Assembly (NCBI GenBank): GCA_003991915.1
Contig: RQTK01000080.1
Span: 324,099 to 388,098 of the forward strand
From: Elysia chlorotica
Taxonomy: Eukaryota > Mollusca > Gastropoda > Plakobranchidae
DNA: 64,000 bases
Direction of reading: 5' to 3'
Position 1 is the first letter of the stretch. Every line of letters starts with the position of its first letter. A program made the translations under genes and the position numbers. Below the pieces are notes generated by a model. That model was not told the origin of the DNA. It saw only the letters and a list, made by a program, of their open reading frames with translations, and searched no databases. Positions 15,701 through 30,600 of the stretch are shown here, one piece after another.

Positions 15701-18700
15701 TGATTTATGGGAGCCTCTTGTCCCTTCCACTGCCTCTCATGGTGTTCCTCTGGGGGATGCTGTCTGTTCCTCGGCCTTCAAAGACTTTCTGGGTCACTGT
15801 CATCACCTATATTGAAGTAAGTGCTAGATATCATCTTCTGTTCTTAGCGTGCTTCATATTAAGCAAGTTTGTATTTAAATGTTTCATATAATTTATATTA
15901 TTCATGACCACCTACCTTTTTTATTCTTTTTATACACCTGAACTTGGAGTATAACAATATTCTTGCACTAGCCTCTATTGCGCCAACGTTGGATGCTTAG
16001 CTACAAACTCAAACTTGAACGTATCAACATTTATGCCATTTGACACCTTACCTGAGGAGCGTGATAGCGCTGGAGTTAGAATCTTGGTTTCTAAGCAGGA
16101 GGTCCAGGTCTGAGCCTCACTCTGGTGGCCATGTTGTTTTTCATACTGATTGGATCAGTCATTATAATATTATACCGCTCTTGGGTCCGCAATGTAGCCT
16201 AATTGCTGAAGTTGGACTTTCAGAAAACAAAATTTACCTCATCTTCACCTGTACGATTTATCTATGCTCATATTTTTTTTTTAATGAAATGCATTTTTTT
16301 CAAAATTTCAGGCTATTGTCGTATGCAAATACCTGTTCCAGTTTGGCTTCTTTCCCTGGAATGATAACATTATTCATAACAGCCCTTTCTACCCACCTAG
16401 GATAATTGGTATTGAGAAAAAATCTTATTATGCTAACATGGACATTGCCCTCCTGTTGGCACTTTTCCTTCACCGTTCAATCCTCAGGGTAAGTCCAGCC
16501 TAGTTAAAGAAACATTGGAATTATCATAAATCTAGAAATTTTGTTTTATTTTGATTTAATGCGTTTCAACCCTCTCCTTGTGCTAACTATTTTTTTAAAT
16601 ATTATTTTACTTTTTAAAAAGTAGAAAATAACACACAAAAATTCAATTAATATTGGTGTTTTTAGTTTGCTATATTCTGTAAGGGAGAACTAGACACAGT
16701 GGAAATGTTTTGTGTATTATTTTTATGATCTGGTGTTAACTCTGGATGATTGCTGATGTCAATTATGTTTAATTTTGAATAACATATGCAATGAAACATA
16801 TGCAGTGGATGCAGAATAGTACCCAAAGTTATAATGTAAAAATGAATGCTTTCTCCAGAAATATGGGCTTTGGAGAGACTCTGCTGATATTTCTGCTGAC
16901 TTAGAATTAGCACAAACTCAAGAAACAGCAGAGATAATTATTGTAAGTCAGCTGATATGAAGTAGGTTTCTGGTTTAAAGTTTTATTATTTGATTTGATG
17001 ACAAGATTACATGTGAGATATAGAACAATTCAGGAAAAGGTTGTCTGGGATTTTAAGTATATATATTAAATGGATCTTTTTGATTGTTTACAAGGTTACA
17101 TTGATTGGTTGTTTGAGAATTATTTTTTTTTTCTATGATCAGAAACATGTTCGAGTTAAAGTTTTCAAAAACAAAAATAAGAAAGAATTCTTACTAGATT
17201 ATTTGGTCAAAATTTTTTATTATAAATTTTTTTGGTAACTTTTAATAATTTCTAATAGTTTTGTGTTTTTGATTCTTTGATAAAATATAACAAAAGAAAT
17301 TTAAATCTTGATGCTGAATACCAAATGATTGAGATATTGATTTATAAGTTGAGTTAAACCGTAATGACTTTTTAAATAAATAAAGAGTTTAGAGAGTGCA
17401 GCACTAGACCAATCAACTTTACATATTATTTGATCATTTTGTTCTTTTAGGATACAGATCCCTCTAGAATGGACATTGAAGAGGTGGACAAAGACGCCTC
17501 AACAAAGATGGGTCAGGGGTGAGCTTGCAATAAGCTGTAAATTAAAATCCTTTTGTCTTTTTTTAGTTTGAAAAGGATATTTTTGTTGTTGTCAGTAAGA
17601 TCTTTTGAATCCTGTTACATTTTTCTTTACAAAAGTTTTAAAGGTCCTTTGTTTGTGTGTATGTGTGTTTAATTTGTTATGTAAATTTAGTTGCATTTTC
17701 ACCATACGACCAGCGCAATTGTTTACTACTTCCATGCTTAAAACATCTGATTTGCATGAAGCTAAGCTATGATAGCATAAGAGCACATGGTTTATTGCTA
17801 AAAATAATCTGAACACCGGTAACTATGCACCTAATTTTTACCAGGTCTCTTGAGCAATACTGTTGTTGTTTATAGTCACAAGCTAAGTCATAATAAAAGG
17901 AGGTCTTTTGTGGCTATGTCATTTTATCAGTTATAGCTTTCCTAGTAATACACTCTGTTATTGTCTTTCTCTGAGAGCACATTACTTGCGCTTGAAATGC
18001 AAATATTATGACGTTAAACTTATACTTATTGTTTTGAAAATTTGTTTTGGCACCAAACGAGAAGTACCTTTATTATATTTATCTTGCTTTTAGATTGTCA
18101 TATGTCCTTGGGCCATTCACCAAATTCTTCAAACAAGTCACTGAATCTTCCTACAATGCAACCACAGATGTGTATGCTCCCATGTTTTTCTGCGACTTCA
18201 TACTGTTTTTGGTCCTCGTGTTTGGCTTTAGTTCCTTTGGTCCAGCTGTAAGTAAAATTTCAATTTTAAATTTTTTTAATGTATATTTTAGTAATGTATT
18301 ATTTTTATATATAAAGAGAAAATATCTTGTGGAAACTCGTGGAAATATTGGGTAAAGATAGGTTTATGTATATATTTTATCAAATAAAAAAGCTGTAATG
18401 TTCTTAATGTGCAATGTAAAAAAGCATTTGAATAATAAATGTTTTCACTAAGACATTTGTTTACTTTTTTTTTAATCACAAACTCAATAAAATAAATAAT
18501 ATTTATTTTGTGGGTCTACACATTTTTTAATTTGATGGAAAATGCCTGTTTATAATGGTGTGTAGATTTATATTTTATGAAAGAAATAAAGCACTTTATT
18601 ATTTTGTATGAACTTGAAAAGTAAGGTTGGTAACATTTTGTTGATTGATTGAGAGCCAAGGTTGATATTTAAGATTCACAAATTATGTTTCAATAATTCT

Positions 18701-21700
18701 CAGGCAACAAGTGGAGATGGAGATGTGGCAACTTACATCCAGGACAACAAAATTCCTGTTCCATTCATTGTCATGCTCATTCTTCAGTTCATCTTCATAG
18801 TCATTGATCGAGCACTTTTCTTGAGAAAAAACGTTCTTGGGAAGTTTATCTTCCAGATCTTGCTGGTGATAGCCATACACATCTGGATGTTCTTCTTATT
18901 GCCCCTAATTACTGAGAGGTTAGAGGTTCTTTTTTTCTCTTAAATATCCCTTTTCATCCCACTGTTGTATTTATCAGTTAATTTTGTCTATTTAGTAAAG
19001 ATAGCTGTGCATTGCTGTGTTTCTTTGTTTAATCTATAGCCTTTCCATCAAACTAATTTCTCTGGGTTGTGTGGTTATCTTGAGCAGAGAATTATGATTA
19101 TGAAATGAAAGTCCCTATTCATAAGGATTTCACATTATTCATTTCAAAAGTGGTATGATTCTTGTATTTTTAAAATCTCTGAATTATAAAATTAGATTAG
19201 AAATGCTTTGCATTCAGTGCCTTTTCAAAACAGTAAAAAAAACAGGAAACTACTGCATAAATTATATGTCATGAATTGCTTAATAAGGCAGCTGAATAAT
19301 CTAATTTTCCCATTATCAAGATTTTTTTATGGTTATTTCCCTTCTGGTCTGTCGAAGAAGGGGAAATGTAAGCAAACATGAATATGTTAAAATTATCAAG
19401 ATAATAAGGTTAACAATTTATTCCTTTTTTATTATGGCCCCAGTTATCCAGTGGCTTAGGGCAATCATCCTTTCATTTAGAATACAAAACTGGGTGCTTT
19501 TGTTGTGGAACAAAAGAAGTGCTGATTTTCTTAGAATGTTGTACTTTCCTTACAGGAGTTTCTTCAACAATCGAGCGGCTCAATTGTGGTACTTTGTCAA
19601 GTGCATTTATTTTGGACTCTCGGCCTATCAGATCAGATGTGGTTATCCTACTCGAATCCTTGGGAACTTCCTCACAAAGAGCTATGGCATTGTCAATATG
19701 GTTCTGTTCAAAGGGTATTTTTTTTTTTTACCTGTTTTTATTTCAAATAATTATTCTTTTATAAGAAAGTAAAATGTGCAAAACATGCAATCATAGAACC
19801 ACTAGTAGTATCTTTTTGCTATACTTCTTGAAAACTATGGAAATAGTATTGATCCACTTAACCTTAAAAAGGAGAAACAAATAAAATGTTTTTTTTTATA
19901 TGTAGTTCCCAAAGAAGCAGCTATTTTGTATGTTGTCCTTTAGACAAATAGTCTTCCTTGTTAGTGATTTAAATGACGTTGATTGCTTTTCCTCTTTACC
20001 ATAGAAAATAATGCAAAGATTGAAGACAAGCAAAAATATTTATATAGATATATAGATCTTTGTTTCGTAATTGAAATCTTTATATTTGTAAAAACATCAC
20101 ATCAAGATTTGTTTTTAAGAGAATCTGAAAATGAGATAATAAATTCCAATTTTTCAGCATTTCACATGTACTGCTTAACATGTTTTGACTGAGAGATTCC
20201 AACTTTATCCATAAAGCGCTAACCAGCTTTTAAAAGATCTTTTCCTTTTGAAAGTAAATGTGTACCACATTATTTTTTTAACTTTTATATTATAATAGGT
20301 AATGGTACATAAAAATCATCATATGTGGATACTAAAGTTTTAATTTCTGTAGAGTTATTTAATAATAAAAAAATTGTGTGCGGCAAGGAAAAAGAGAGTG
20401 TCTTTTTTTTTAATAGATTTTTGGCCATCCCCTTCCTACTGGAGTTGCGTTCTCTCATGGATTGGATGTGGACAGACTCTACCCTGGCCATTGGTAACTG
20501 GCTGCAGATGGAAGATATATATGCAAATATATTTGTGCTGAAGTGCTGGAGAGAGATTGAGAAGGTAAAACAAAAATTGAAAATACATAACAGAAAAGTT
20601 ACAAGTTTAACTTTAGTTAGCTTTGTAAAACCTAAGTTTCCTTACTAATTATTAATGGAGGTAGTGTCTGTTTTAGGGCACGCATTTTATGACCTAATCC
20701 ATCCTACGTCCTATATCATTGTTTTTGTGGATAGAACTCGAATTACCAGGGATCACAACTCGCATACTTCGGCGTATTTTTAAAAGCGAAAATTATACGC
20801 TGTTAATTTAGAAAACGCGCCCTTCTCAACGACTCCACCTGTTAAAGCAAAACAATGTTGTTTCTGATTGTCATTTAACTACGATTAATTGCGCAACTAA
20901 AAAAAGGAGTAATTCTCAAGTTTGCAAGTACGGAAAAGAAAAGCATAGAATAAGGTTTGTTGACATGCGATGTCTCTTTTTTGTTTAATAAATTTGCATA
21001 ATACTGTTTTATCGGTATCGGTACTGCAATTGGCCTCATCCGAGTTACCGACTTGAACCTCTAGTTTACCTGATCGACATCGTTCATTCTTCCGAATAAT
21101 ACTGATCTGTCCATCTTCATCCAGTCCTTGTCGTTTTTTCTAACAAATTGATTCCAGCTGGGGATTGCTTGATCTGACTCGGGTCTGTTGGCTATTTTAA
21201 TGACGGAGCCTTGGCCCAACCGTTATAAGCTTATTGATAGTTAGGTAAGCGAATTTAACATGCGCGCTCCTCTGGTAACGTTTATAAAAGAAAATAATGG
21301 AGTTCTAGATCTAGCTAAAGCTAGATCTAACCGAGTTAAATCTTATGTATGGATCAGACGATCGGCACATTCTGCATCTATTATAATTTAATGCTAAATT
21401 TATATAAACTAGATCTATATGTGGATTTATGCTAATTATGTTTTGGTATGATATTCGCATGTTTTTCTAAATCTTAGAAAAAAAAAGAAGAAGAAGAAGA
21501 AGAAAATCGTGTTTATTGCTTCATGAAATGGACGCACACAACACGGTTAAAAATGTACTGAAATTCTGATTACCGGTAATGAAATTAGAGCACATCTGGA
21601 GTAAAAACAAACTTCATTGAGGCGAATATAAGCTCATGTAGAACACAAAAACAATAGGTCTAACTGGAAGCTGGCAAAGAAGAAAATCTGTTGTGCATCG

Positions 21701-24582
21701 TTTACCGCCAATTATCTGTTAGCGAATTGCAGGTATTTCCTTTAATAAATGTAACCATTGATCTACCCAGGGACATTCTCAGAGCCTCTTTAAAAATCTT
21801 GAAAATTGTCAGCTCTAGGATGGCGACGCCCCCTGACCCCCCTTTTTATCCACTACCAAAGTTCCGGAAGTTTTGCTAGGTTTCGGTGGCATCCCTGGAG
21901 TAGAGTAGAGTCGGTACTTTGATTTTAATGGTTTGTTAAAACAGATACTAGATCAGAACTAAAAGCAAACTTTTTTGGAACATAGATGTACACTGCAGCA
22001 ATGGATCTAGATCTGAACCTAGAATCTAGATTGACTTAAATAAACTACTAAAATCATGTAACTCTGTGTACCATAACTATTTTAGATTGTATCTACTTTT
22101 CAAGATCTAAATAACTATGCATTGAATTTTATCATAGTGATATGAGACTTAATTACCTAAGAGTAAGATCTTACCTTCTCAGTAGCCTACCAATGTATAG
22201 GATTATCAGACTGTTTGGATCTGGATTTCTAGCTCTAACCATTTTAAAGATGGCACTTGACACAATTTTGCTCTCCTTTTAACAGGTCATAAAATAATCT
22301 ACCTCTCAGTCTTTAGCACCTTACTCCAGTTATCTGTGTCTTTGTCGCTGTAGGTGTGGTTTGTAGACATTTTAAAACAACAAATTCAGATGGATGGTTT
22401 TCATTTATGGATTCCATGACAAACGATAATAATAATTGAATGTTTTTTGTTTTCCAAATAACATAATCTTATGGGGGGTTGTCAAAAAAATATATCATGT
22501 CTTATTTCCTTTGCTGAAGAAACATCTCAAAGGAAATCACTATGAAACCGATGCTGAGGTTGCGGCGAATGTTCTCTCTTGGTGCCGATCCCAGACACCA
22601 GAATTCTTCGCCGACGGCATGCGAAAACTTGTACAACGCTGGCGCTTCTGTATTGAACGCGATGGTGACTATGTTGAAAAATGATAGTTATCAGATAGGG
22701 GAGACTCTAAGCTTTCATTTGATGTGTAACTTGCTTCTGTAGTCCTTCAAATAAAAAAAAGTAATCAGAAAACCAGAATTATGGGTTATCAGCTAGCACT
22801 CAGATATTATGGAATTATCAGTTACAAAATTTTTAACATATCTCTTACCCTATCCCGGGAGTAGAATGATTTCAGTGAGTTAAACTCTGCATCTGTTAAC
22901 GTCCTAACATTTTCTCCAAGGGCTGTGGTTCTGAACAAGGGTTGGTAGCCTCCAATATCAATGGATAATGTAGCCTCAGTCGGTGGATTTGATATGAACA
23001 CAGCATTGAAGAAGGAGAAAAATACCAGAGGGAACCAGATGATGAAAATAATCACCACCAGAAGAATACCCCCTGAAATGTACTTGACAATAGGATTTTT
23101 CTTGATAGATCTCTCTTGAGGATAAGCCTGAAAAACAAAGCAAAACAACAAAGAAATATAATATGAAGTATTTAAAAGGATGCTTGTATACTTCTTGTTA
23201 TGTAAAATTTAATAGTACCGCTTGCAAAAACTCCAGCAATGGCACTACCACTGACAACATTGAAATTATATTTTTCACTAATAGTTTGATCAACTCTCCA
23301 AGAGTCTATCTTCAAGTTAATGCCTTAAAATAATTATACACAACATAACAAATATTCATATTTACAGGCTTCCCCTCATATCATTACTGTGTTATTGGGG
23401 CCACAGGCGTCTGAGGGTTTCATCTATCTTCATCATTCTCTTGGAAAACTTGAGTAACAAAAAATGACACCATGGATGTGTAATTCCAGGGATGCCACCA
23501 ATGAAATACAAAATAGCCTGAAAATTATCCGTCACTCACGAAATTTTACTCCCATGCTTACATTTTAAAGTTTATGACAACTTCTGACTAGTTGACCTGG
23601 TGTATTTTACAAACTAACTTTTCTGGGTATTCATTATTTTTTTTTTCTACAGACATTGGAGTTGATATTACCAACATTGACTACACATGATATATTTTTT
23701 TGACAACCCCCGTTTTACTCTCAAGGACTTTTGAAGGTCAAGGACAGGTGGCAGAAATGTGTAACTATGCAGGGTGACTATGTAGAGAAATAAATGTAAG
23801 TGTGCCAAATTTTAAGTCTCTGGGTTTATTCCTTCATTGTCATGCTAAGAACATAGTGAAAACAAGAAGTATACAAGCATCCTTTTAAATACTTCATATT
23901 ATATTTCTTTGTTGTTTTGCTTTGTTTTTCAGGCTTATCCTCAAGAGAGATCTATCAAGAAAAATCCTATTGTCAAGTACATTTCAGGGGGTATTCTTCT
24001 GGTGGTGATTATTTTCATCATCTGGTTCCCTCTGGTATTTTTCTCCTTCTTCAATGCTGTGTTCATATCAAATCCACCGACTGAGGCTACATTATCCATT
24101 GATATTGGAGGCTACCAACCCTTGTTCAGAACCACAGCCCTTGGAGAAAATGTTAGGACGTTAACAGATGCAGAGTTTAACTCACTGAAATCATTCTACT
24201 CCCGGGATAGGGTAAGATATATGTTAAAAATTTTGTAACTGATAATTCCATAAGATCTTGGTGTTTTCTTCCCATAATTTCTTTTGTGTTCTTCTGTTAT
24301 CTTTTTTTTTATTTAACCATTTTGGTACTGCTTTATTTTATTGGCTTTCATTTGTATAATTTGTATGGCTATTGTCGTTTATTTTCATATTATTTTTTGT
24401 CTCCTTCAAATCTCCTACAGTAGTTTTTTTTAATCACATTTTGCACATATTAAATAGTAATTTATGAAAAATCTTTGAGATCATAGTTGTTTTGTAAACA
24501 TACATAGTTGTTAGTTTTTTCATTCTTTTGTTTTGTCTTTCTAATGAATTTTCTTTTTCTTCTTTTTCTTCTTCTTCTTCTT

Positions 24583-24613
<31 letters not shown>

Positions 24614-27600
24614 TTATTATTATTATTATTCTTCTTCTTCTTCTTCTTCTTCTTCTTNNNNNNNNNNNNNNNNNNNNNNNNNNNNNNNNNNNNNNNNNNN
24701 NNNNNNNNNNNNNNNNNNNNNNNNNNNNNNNNNNNNNNNNNNNNNNNNNNNNNNNNNNNNNNNNNNNNNNNNNNNNNNNNNNNNNNNNNNNNNNNNNNNN
24801 NNNNNNNNNNNNNNNNNNNNNNNNNNNNNNNNNNNNNNNNNNNNNNNNNNNNNNNNNNNNNNNNNNNNNNNNNNNNNNNNNNNNNNNNNNNNNNNNNNNN
24901 NNNNNNNNNNNNNNNNNNNNNNNNNNNNNNACTTACTAATTCTGCTAAATGACTTATAATCTTGATTAGGAAATCCAAATTGTACCAAAAGCCATTGAAT
25001 TCTGAATAATTAACACTCGCAAATGGGTGTCCGAACTTCTAGAGACAAATGAATGCAAACAATAATGTATGCCTTAAACTTTATATAAGCAAGATATGCG
25101 GTTATTTAAAGAGCGCTATAATATGCAACTTTAGTTATCCCAATAGGCTTGATTCTTGAGCCACACCAAATCGTGTTCTCGATGATTGGAAAGATAAGAA
25201 TGAATATATGTTTTTAGTTAGTTTTTACGTATCGCAACTAATAATGGGGGCTTTCTACTCCTTTGTGTTAAGATTTTGTTGCACAAGAGCATAATAGTTT
25301 TCATGTGAAGCTTTCACGGCAGTCTGATATTTCTGTTCTTTTCTAATATTATTTTCTAACTCCCACAAGTGCCTCCCGATCCCAATGATATAAAAGAAAC
25401 AAACAAACAAACAACTAGTGCCTGTGGTAAACATTTTGGAATCCCCAGAGTGCATACAGTGTCATCAGTGGTTATTCAGCGTCAGACATTACTCTGGTCC
25501 AGTTTGATGGAAACTCCCTCTCTGTGTGGGGGATTAACCCACCAAGTAAAGCTAAATTGTCCAAAGACTTGTCAGATGATTCCTCCACTAACAGCCTTAT
25601 GATGAATATGGAAGTAAAATTCACCAGGTAAGTGTGAAATTGTACTTCATTCTTAAAATAAGCTAGAAGAGACGATGTGTCCAGTGACAGTCATATGATG
25701 ATAATGGAAATGGAATCCTCCAGATTAGAGTGATATATTTTTTAGTTCCTAAATGAATAATGTCCATTGATTTCTCTGTTAAAAAATGATGAATAAGTTG
25801 CACTGATCTCAGTAATTTCTCATGTAAGCATGTTTTAATAGAATATTGCAAAATCAATTTGTCTTAGATTTATATGCTCAATCTTGAAGATACATATAAA
25901 TATTTTTTTTATGGGAGAAAGCAAAATTAATGTATGTATGAAGAACAAAATTTTTAAAGGTAGTGGCCTAAAGCCGACAAACCTAGGCTCAAGGAACACC
26001 CTCCATTCAATAAACTGATGAAAATTTATTTTAACCTAAAACTGAGAAACGTATGCTGGTGCTTGTAATGTGTCATCTACTTTCTCCATGATCATTTATT
26101 TGTTTGTAGTAACTTTATAATTGGACTTAATGTTGTTGTATTATACCTCTTTTATTATATGAGAAATGTATTACGATTCTGTGTATCCTGTAAATTACAC
26201 TATAGTTTTAGCAATATGTATTTTATTAATTGCTTGATTTAAACAAATTTTACATTTGCGCTTTGAGCAACAATATGGGAAAGCTGCTATATAAATGCAC
26301 TTTATTATTATTGTTATTAAATCCCCAATTTGTCATTTTCTTTTCGTCTTACGTAAAACTATCTTTGATGCGACAAACTAAACTCAAATCTCTTTTTGGA
26401 TACAACAAACTAGGGGTGTCGGCTATATCATAAAGTTGCTTACCACACACTAGATCTAGTTAAAATTAGATCACTAAAGATCTGGCTTTTTGTCAATAAA
26501 ATAATTTTGACATCATGTATAGTGAACAGTTAACGGGGTAAAAAATGATGAGCAATGAGGTAGGGGAAAGAGGAGTGGTAGGCCTCCTAGAATGATAGAA
26601 GATCAAATATACAAAGGTTGTGTGTGTATGTGTGTGTGGTTGGGAAAGAAAATGCAGAGGGAAAGTTGCAGAGGAGTATGGGTGCGAATTAGTTAAAACC
26701 ATCGAGGTAGAATCATGGAGATGGCAGCATTGACCCACACATGACTTAAACGAAGCTTACATCTAATGAACCGTTGAAAATAAATGAGCTAGTTTGTTGA
26801 GTCCATGATGGACAGAGATGCTGGAGGAATATATTTTTGAGAGGTCTTCCAGAATTTTTATATCAATTTAGTTTTTAACGCTTGTTACTTGATAAAAAAA
26901 TTTACTATCCAAAATTGTTTCATTGCATGTCATTTTCTTTCCTCTTTTTGTATGATTTCAGAGAACCAGATAAATCTCTGCCAACGGAACTAAGCGGCTT
27001 GTTTTCAATTGATCTTCGAAAAAATGACTATAAAGCTGCAAGGCACGGTTTTGCATCTATGATTAATGGAACTTCCAAAAACTCTGTGTAAGTGCAAGTC
27101 CGAGAATGTTTATAGGGTGTTTATGGAGAAAGTCAGAGATCAAAGTGGAAAACTGAAGCTCTTTGGGGTGTATTTTCTCACAAGTGTTGTTCTTTTTCTT
27201 GTTGTTGCTATTTTTGGCTTAATCACAGAGATGCTATAACTTTTCTGACTAAACATTTTTACGTCTTTTCTGTTCTGTGCATTGAATGTGACAGTTCTTA
27301 TGATCTCTACTTCAAGAAAGTTGGGGGGTGGTATAGAAGAAAAAAAACAACATATTAATTCAATTGCGGCATTCTCAATTTGCAGTGTTGTAAACGAAAA
27401 TAATACCTTTTGCAATCATTTTCACTCATGCAAAGATAACACCTAGTTTCAACTCCCATAATGCTTCATTCTATGATTATTCGAAATAATGATTCATTGC
27501 ACACACAAAAATCATTTAATTACATATATTTTAGGAATTTTTTGTTATAAAGAACTAGATGTATGCACGCACAAAAAGTTATATAAATTGTTTTGAAAGC

Positions 27601-30600
27601 TGCAGTTTTTTTGTTGTTTTTTTACAAGTGATTAATGTCACTCTCTGTCATACAGAAAATTTCTTAAGAAGGCCATAATGTTTTTGAATTATTATTTTTT
27701 AAAGTCTTTAAAAATGTCCATTTTTGCCTTAACATTTTAAGGGAAAAAACTTGTGAGTTAATGGATACCAAACGACATAGATATACAGCATACTATTTGT
27801 ATATGGTTTCTAGATGATACATGCAGTTCTTTGTGTTGCTTATTTAAAAACTGGTAAATATGTTTCATTATAACTTACATGTTGCCCGGGTTAGGAATAG
27901 AAAAGGGCTTATTAGGCAATTGATAGACTAGATAATAAGTACATAGATAAAGTTGATGTATGATTGATAACTAGCAACATCAAAGATTTTACAGCTTTGT
28001 TGTTTTAACATGATGCAGGAAGATCTAGTTGAAGTGAGTCTCTTCAGTAACAATAGCTAAACACAATTATCAAAAGGAAAAGAAGGTTGGAAACAAATTA
28101 AAAAAAAAGATCTTGACTCGAGGGCAATGAAGATTTAGGGAGAAGAAAACGGCGGAGTAGCCCTTCATGAACTCTCTAACATATGGATTTGAAATGACAA
28201 GCTTTAACTCACGATGAAACGACAAATGACCTCACTATCCTAGAAGCAAGATGGAGACTCTTTGGTCATATCTCAAGGAAGGACATTTGGGCACCAGGCA
28301 AAAAGATGATGATAAAAATGAATATATAGATATACAGGCCACTAAATAAAGAAAAGACAAAAAAACATTAGTCATCCAACACTCAAGCAAAATATCAAAA
28401 GGCTAAAAAGAAAACATGGGCTGTAAAGATTATAAACAAGAATGGGTCTCAAAGGAGAGTTGAAAGTTGCTGCAACAATTTACAGATCAGCCCAAGAAGA
28501 GTTTGACAACATCTCAGAGTAAGGGTCTGTCAGTAAATCAATTTGAGATTGACCATCTATTTTTAAAATACTTAGCCTTAACACTGAAGGGACAGCCGAA
28601 GAGTAAACTTATGTGAGAGTCACTGCAGAAATGATCAGAGACAAGTATATGCAGCAACAGCTATCCTTTATTCTGTTTTATCTATGTTCCATTTTAAAAC
28701 CCACCAACGGCTTACTTTCGGAGTGATTCAAAGTTGTGTTGTTGTTGTTTTTTGCATATAGATCAAGTTTTGAAAATGCAAATCCAAGTCTAGAGCTTGA
28801 TCATATAAAAAATGGTCATGGTAAGCAACATCTGTCACCTTACTCAATCCAGAGATTAATAAGAAATTAAACCAGTATGCAGATAATCACTGATACTTTA
28901 TTTCTCAACTCGCATTGTGGTAAGAATAACCATGCAAGGTTAAATAACTAGATTTCTAAGCAATCTTCAAAATCTTGTGGTTGGAAATGAAGAAACAGCT
29001 CATTTTTTTAATATCATTTGCATTCTGCCCGATCACCTCTAGCCATACTTGTTGTTTTTTTTGCTACTGCCTTTCTGAAAAGATGTGAAATGAGCTTTGT
29101 CATGTCAGTAAAAAAAAAATCTCAAAGTTTGTTTGGTTAGACCTGACTAAAAGATTTTATAGGAGATGGAAGCTTGGCTGTATTATCAGGATTCAACATT
29201 TTTACTCTTATTTAATCACATCAAGTAACCGCTGAGATCAAGAAATAAAGTCTTTGTTAGTAAATTATATGTAGAAATAGCTATTAAATTTTGGTTTTCA
29301 GATGAAAGTGGGCCGAGAGTATCACTTAAACTGTTCTCTTACTTATCACTGAAACTGCTCTCTTACTTATCACTGAAACTGTTCTCTTACTTATCACTGA
29401 AACTGCTCTCTTACTTATCACTGAAACTGTTCTCTTATTTATCACTGAAACTGTTCTCTTATTTATCACTGAAACTGTTCTCTTACTTATCACTGAAACT
29501 GTTCTCTTACTTATCACTGAAACTGTTCTCTTGGCATGGTGATGTTGTTTTCTTTACTTTTATCAATTAGCATCATCATCTATTATTTCATTTTGTCCCC
29601 CAGTGTAATACCCAAGTTTTTTCCGCGTTTCCTGAGGCTTGCTTCTCAGTCCAAAGCAATTGTCTTAAATCAACTTGGGAAGAGTAAGTTTGTTGTTTTT
29701 ATTTAATTTTGAAAAAGGGAACATGAAAAACGCAAATAAATTACTCATCTCATAAAAGTTTATCTTAGTACCAATGTAATGGTAAATATAATGGCATAAA
29801 ACCTTGTTAACTAGCAAAGATTATCTAAATGCAATGCATCAATAATGATTTTTACTTTTATTTCAATTTTTCATTGCTGAAAGAAAAGGTATGTATCATT
29901 ACATGTTGAAAAACCATGTGAAACATTTAATCACAACATAGCTTAAGTAAATAATTAAATTTATGAGCAGTGCCAACATAAATGTTGAACGCTATCAAGC
30001 AAGTAAGTTCTGAGTAATGCCTTAAAAATTAAGACACACCATACCATCACATGTCCACAGGCATTGGTCACAGTAACATCACTATGGAGCTTGAAGGGAC
30101 AACCAAAGGTGTTCTAGATGAATGGTGGAATGTCAATGAACTTTTGTATGGTGGCTCAGTGTTCCAACTGAAGCCTGTCAGTGACATAAAATCCGTAGAC
30201 AAAGCTTCATTTATCACCTTTAATGACAAGAAGGCACCAGAATCCCTGTCATTCCTCTCAAGTTATGGGTAAGCTGATGATTAAGTCTAAAGATCAAACT
30301 GACCTAATAAATTTTGCAAAAAAATTCTCTTTTCAAATTGTAAGTTTTCTATCAAGATTGTTACTTCCAAAAAACATCTTTTGCTTTTTTCCTCATATGA
30401 ATCAATATATTTTGTTGTGTGAAAAAACATCAAAATGGCTATCATTAATAGAAGTTAAGTTTTTAAAATCTAATGACATAAAAGGTACAAACGTCTCTGA
30501 GCTGTCTCTGCGTTTAAAAATAGTGTTGTTTGACATTATTTATTTTCAATATATTTGTTTATATATTGATGTATAAAGCTTCTATTCAATTAAAAAAATA

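Noticed and set aside
22822..23151. Minus-strand 109-residue open frame with membrane helix
   Set aside because: It is the inverted copy of Piezo exon w23, not a separate gene.
24508..24988. Long open frames across the first gap
   Set aside because: They consist of TTC/TTA repeats translated as Leu/Ser/Lys runs plus N; no gene.
28762..28820. Possible extra Piezo exon (open frame between AG and GTAAGC)
   Set aside because: It is 59 nt and would break the frame to the next exon. Joining 27087 directly to 29604 gives the conserved NSVVIPKFF, so this is a decoy or at most a rare poison exon.
29326..29517. 63-residue repetitive peptide (VISKRTVS repeats) on the minus strand
   Set aside because: The unit is 24 bp, a multiple of three, so any stop-free frame stays open; there is no start context or homology.
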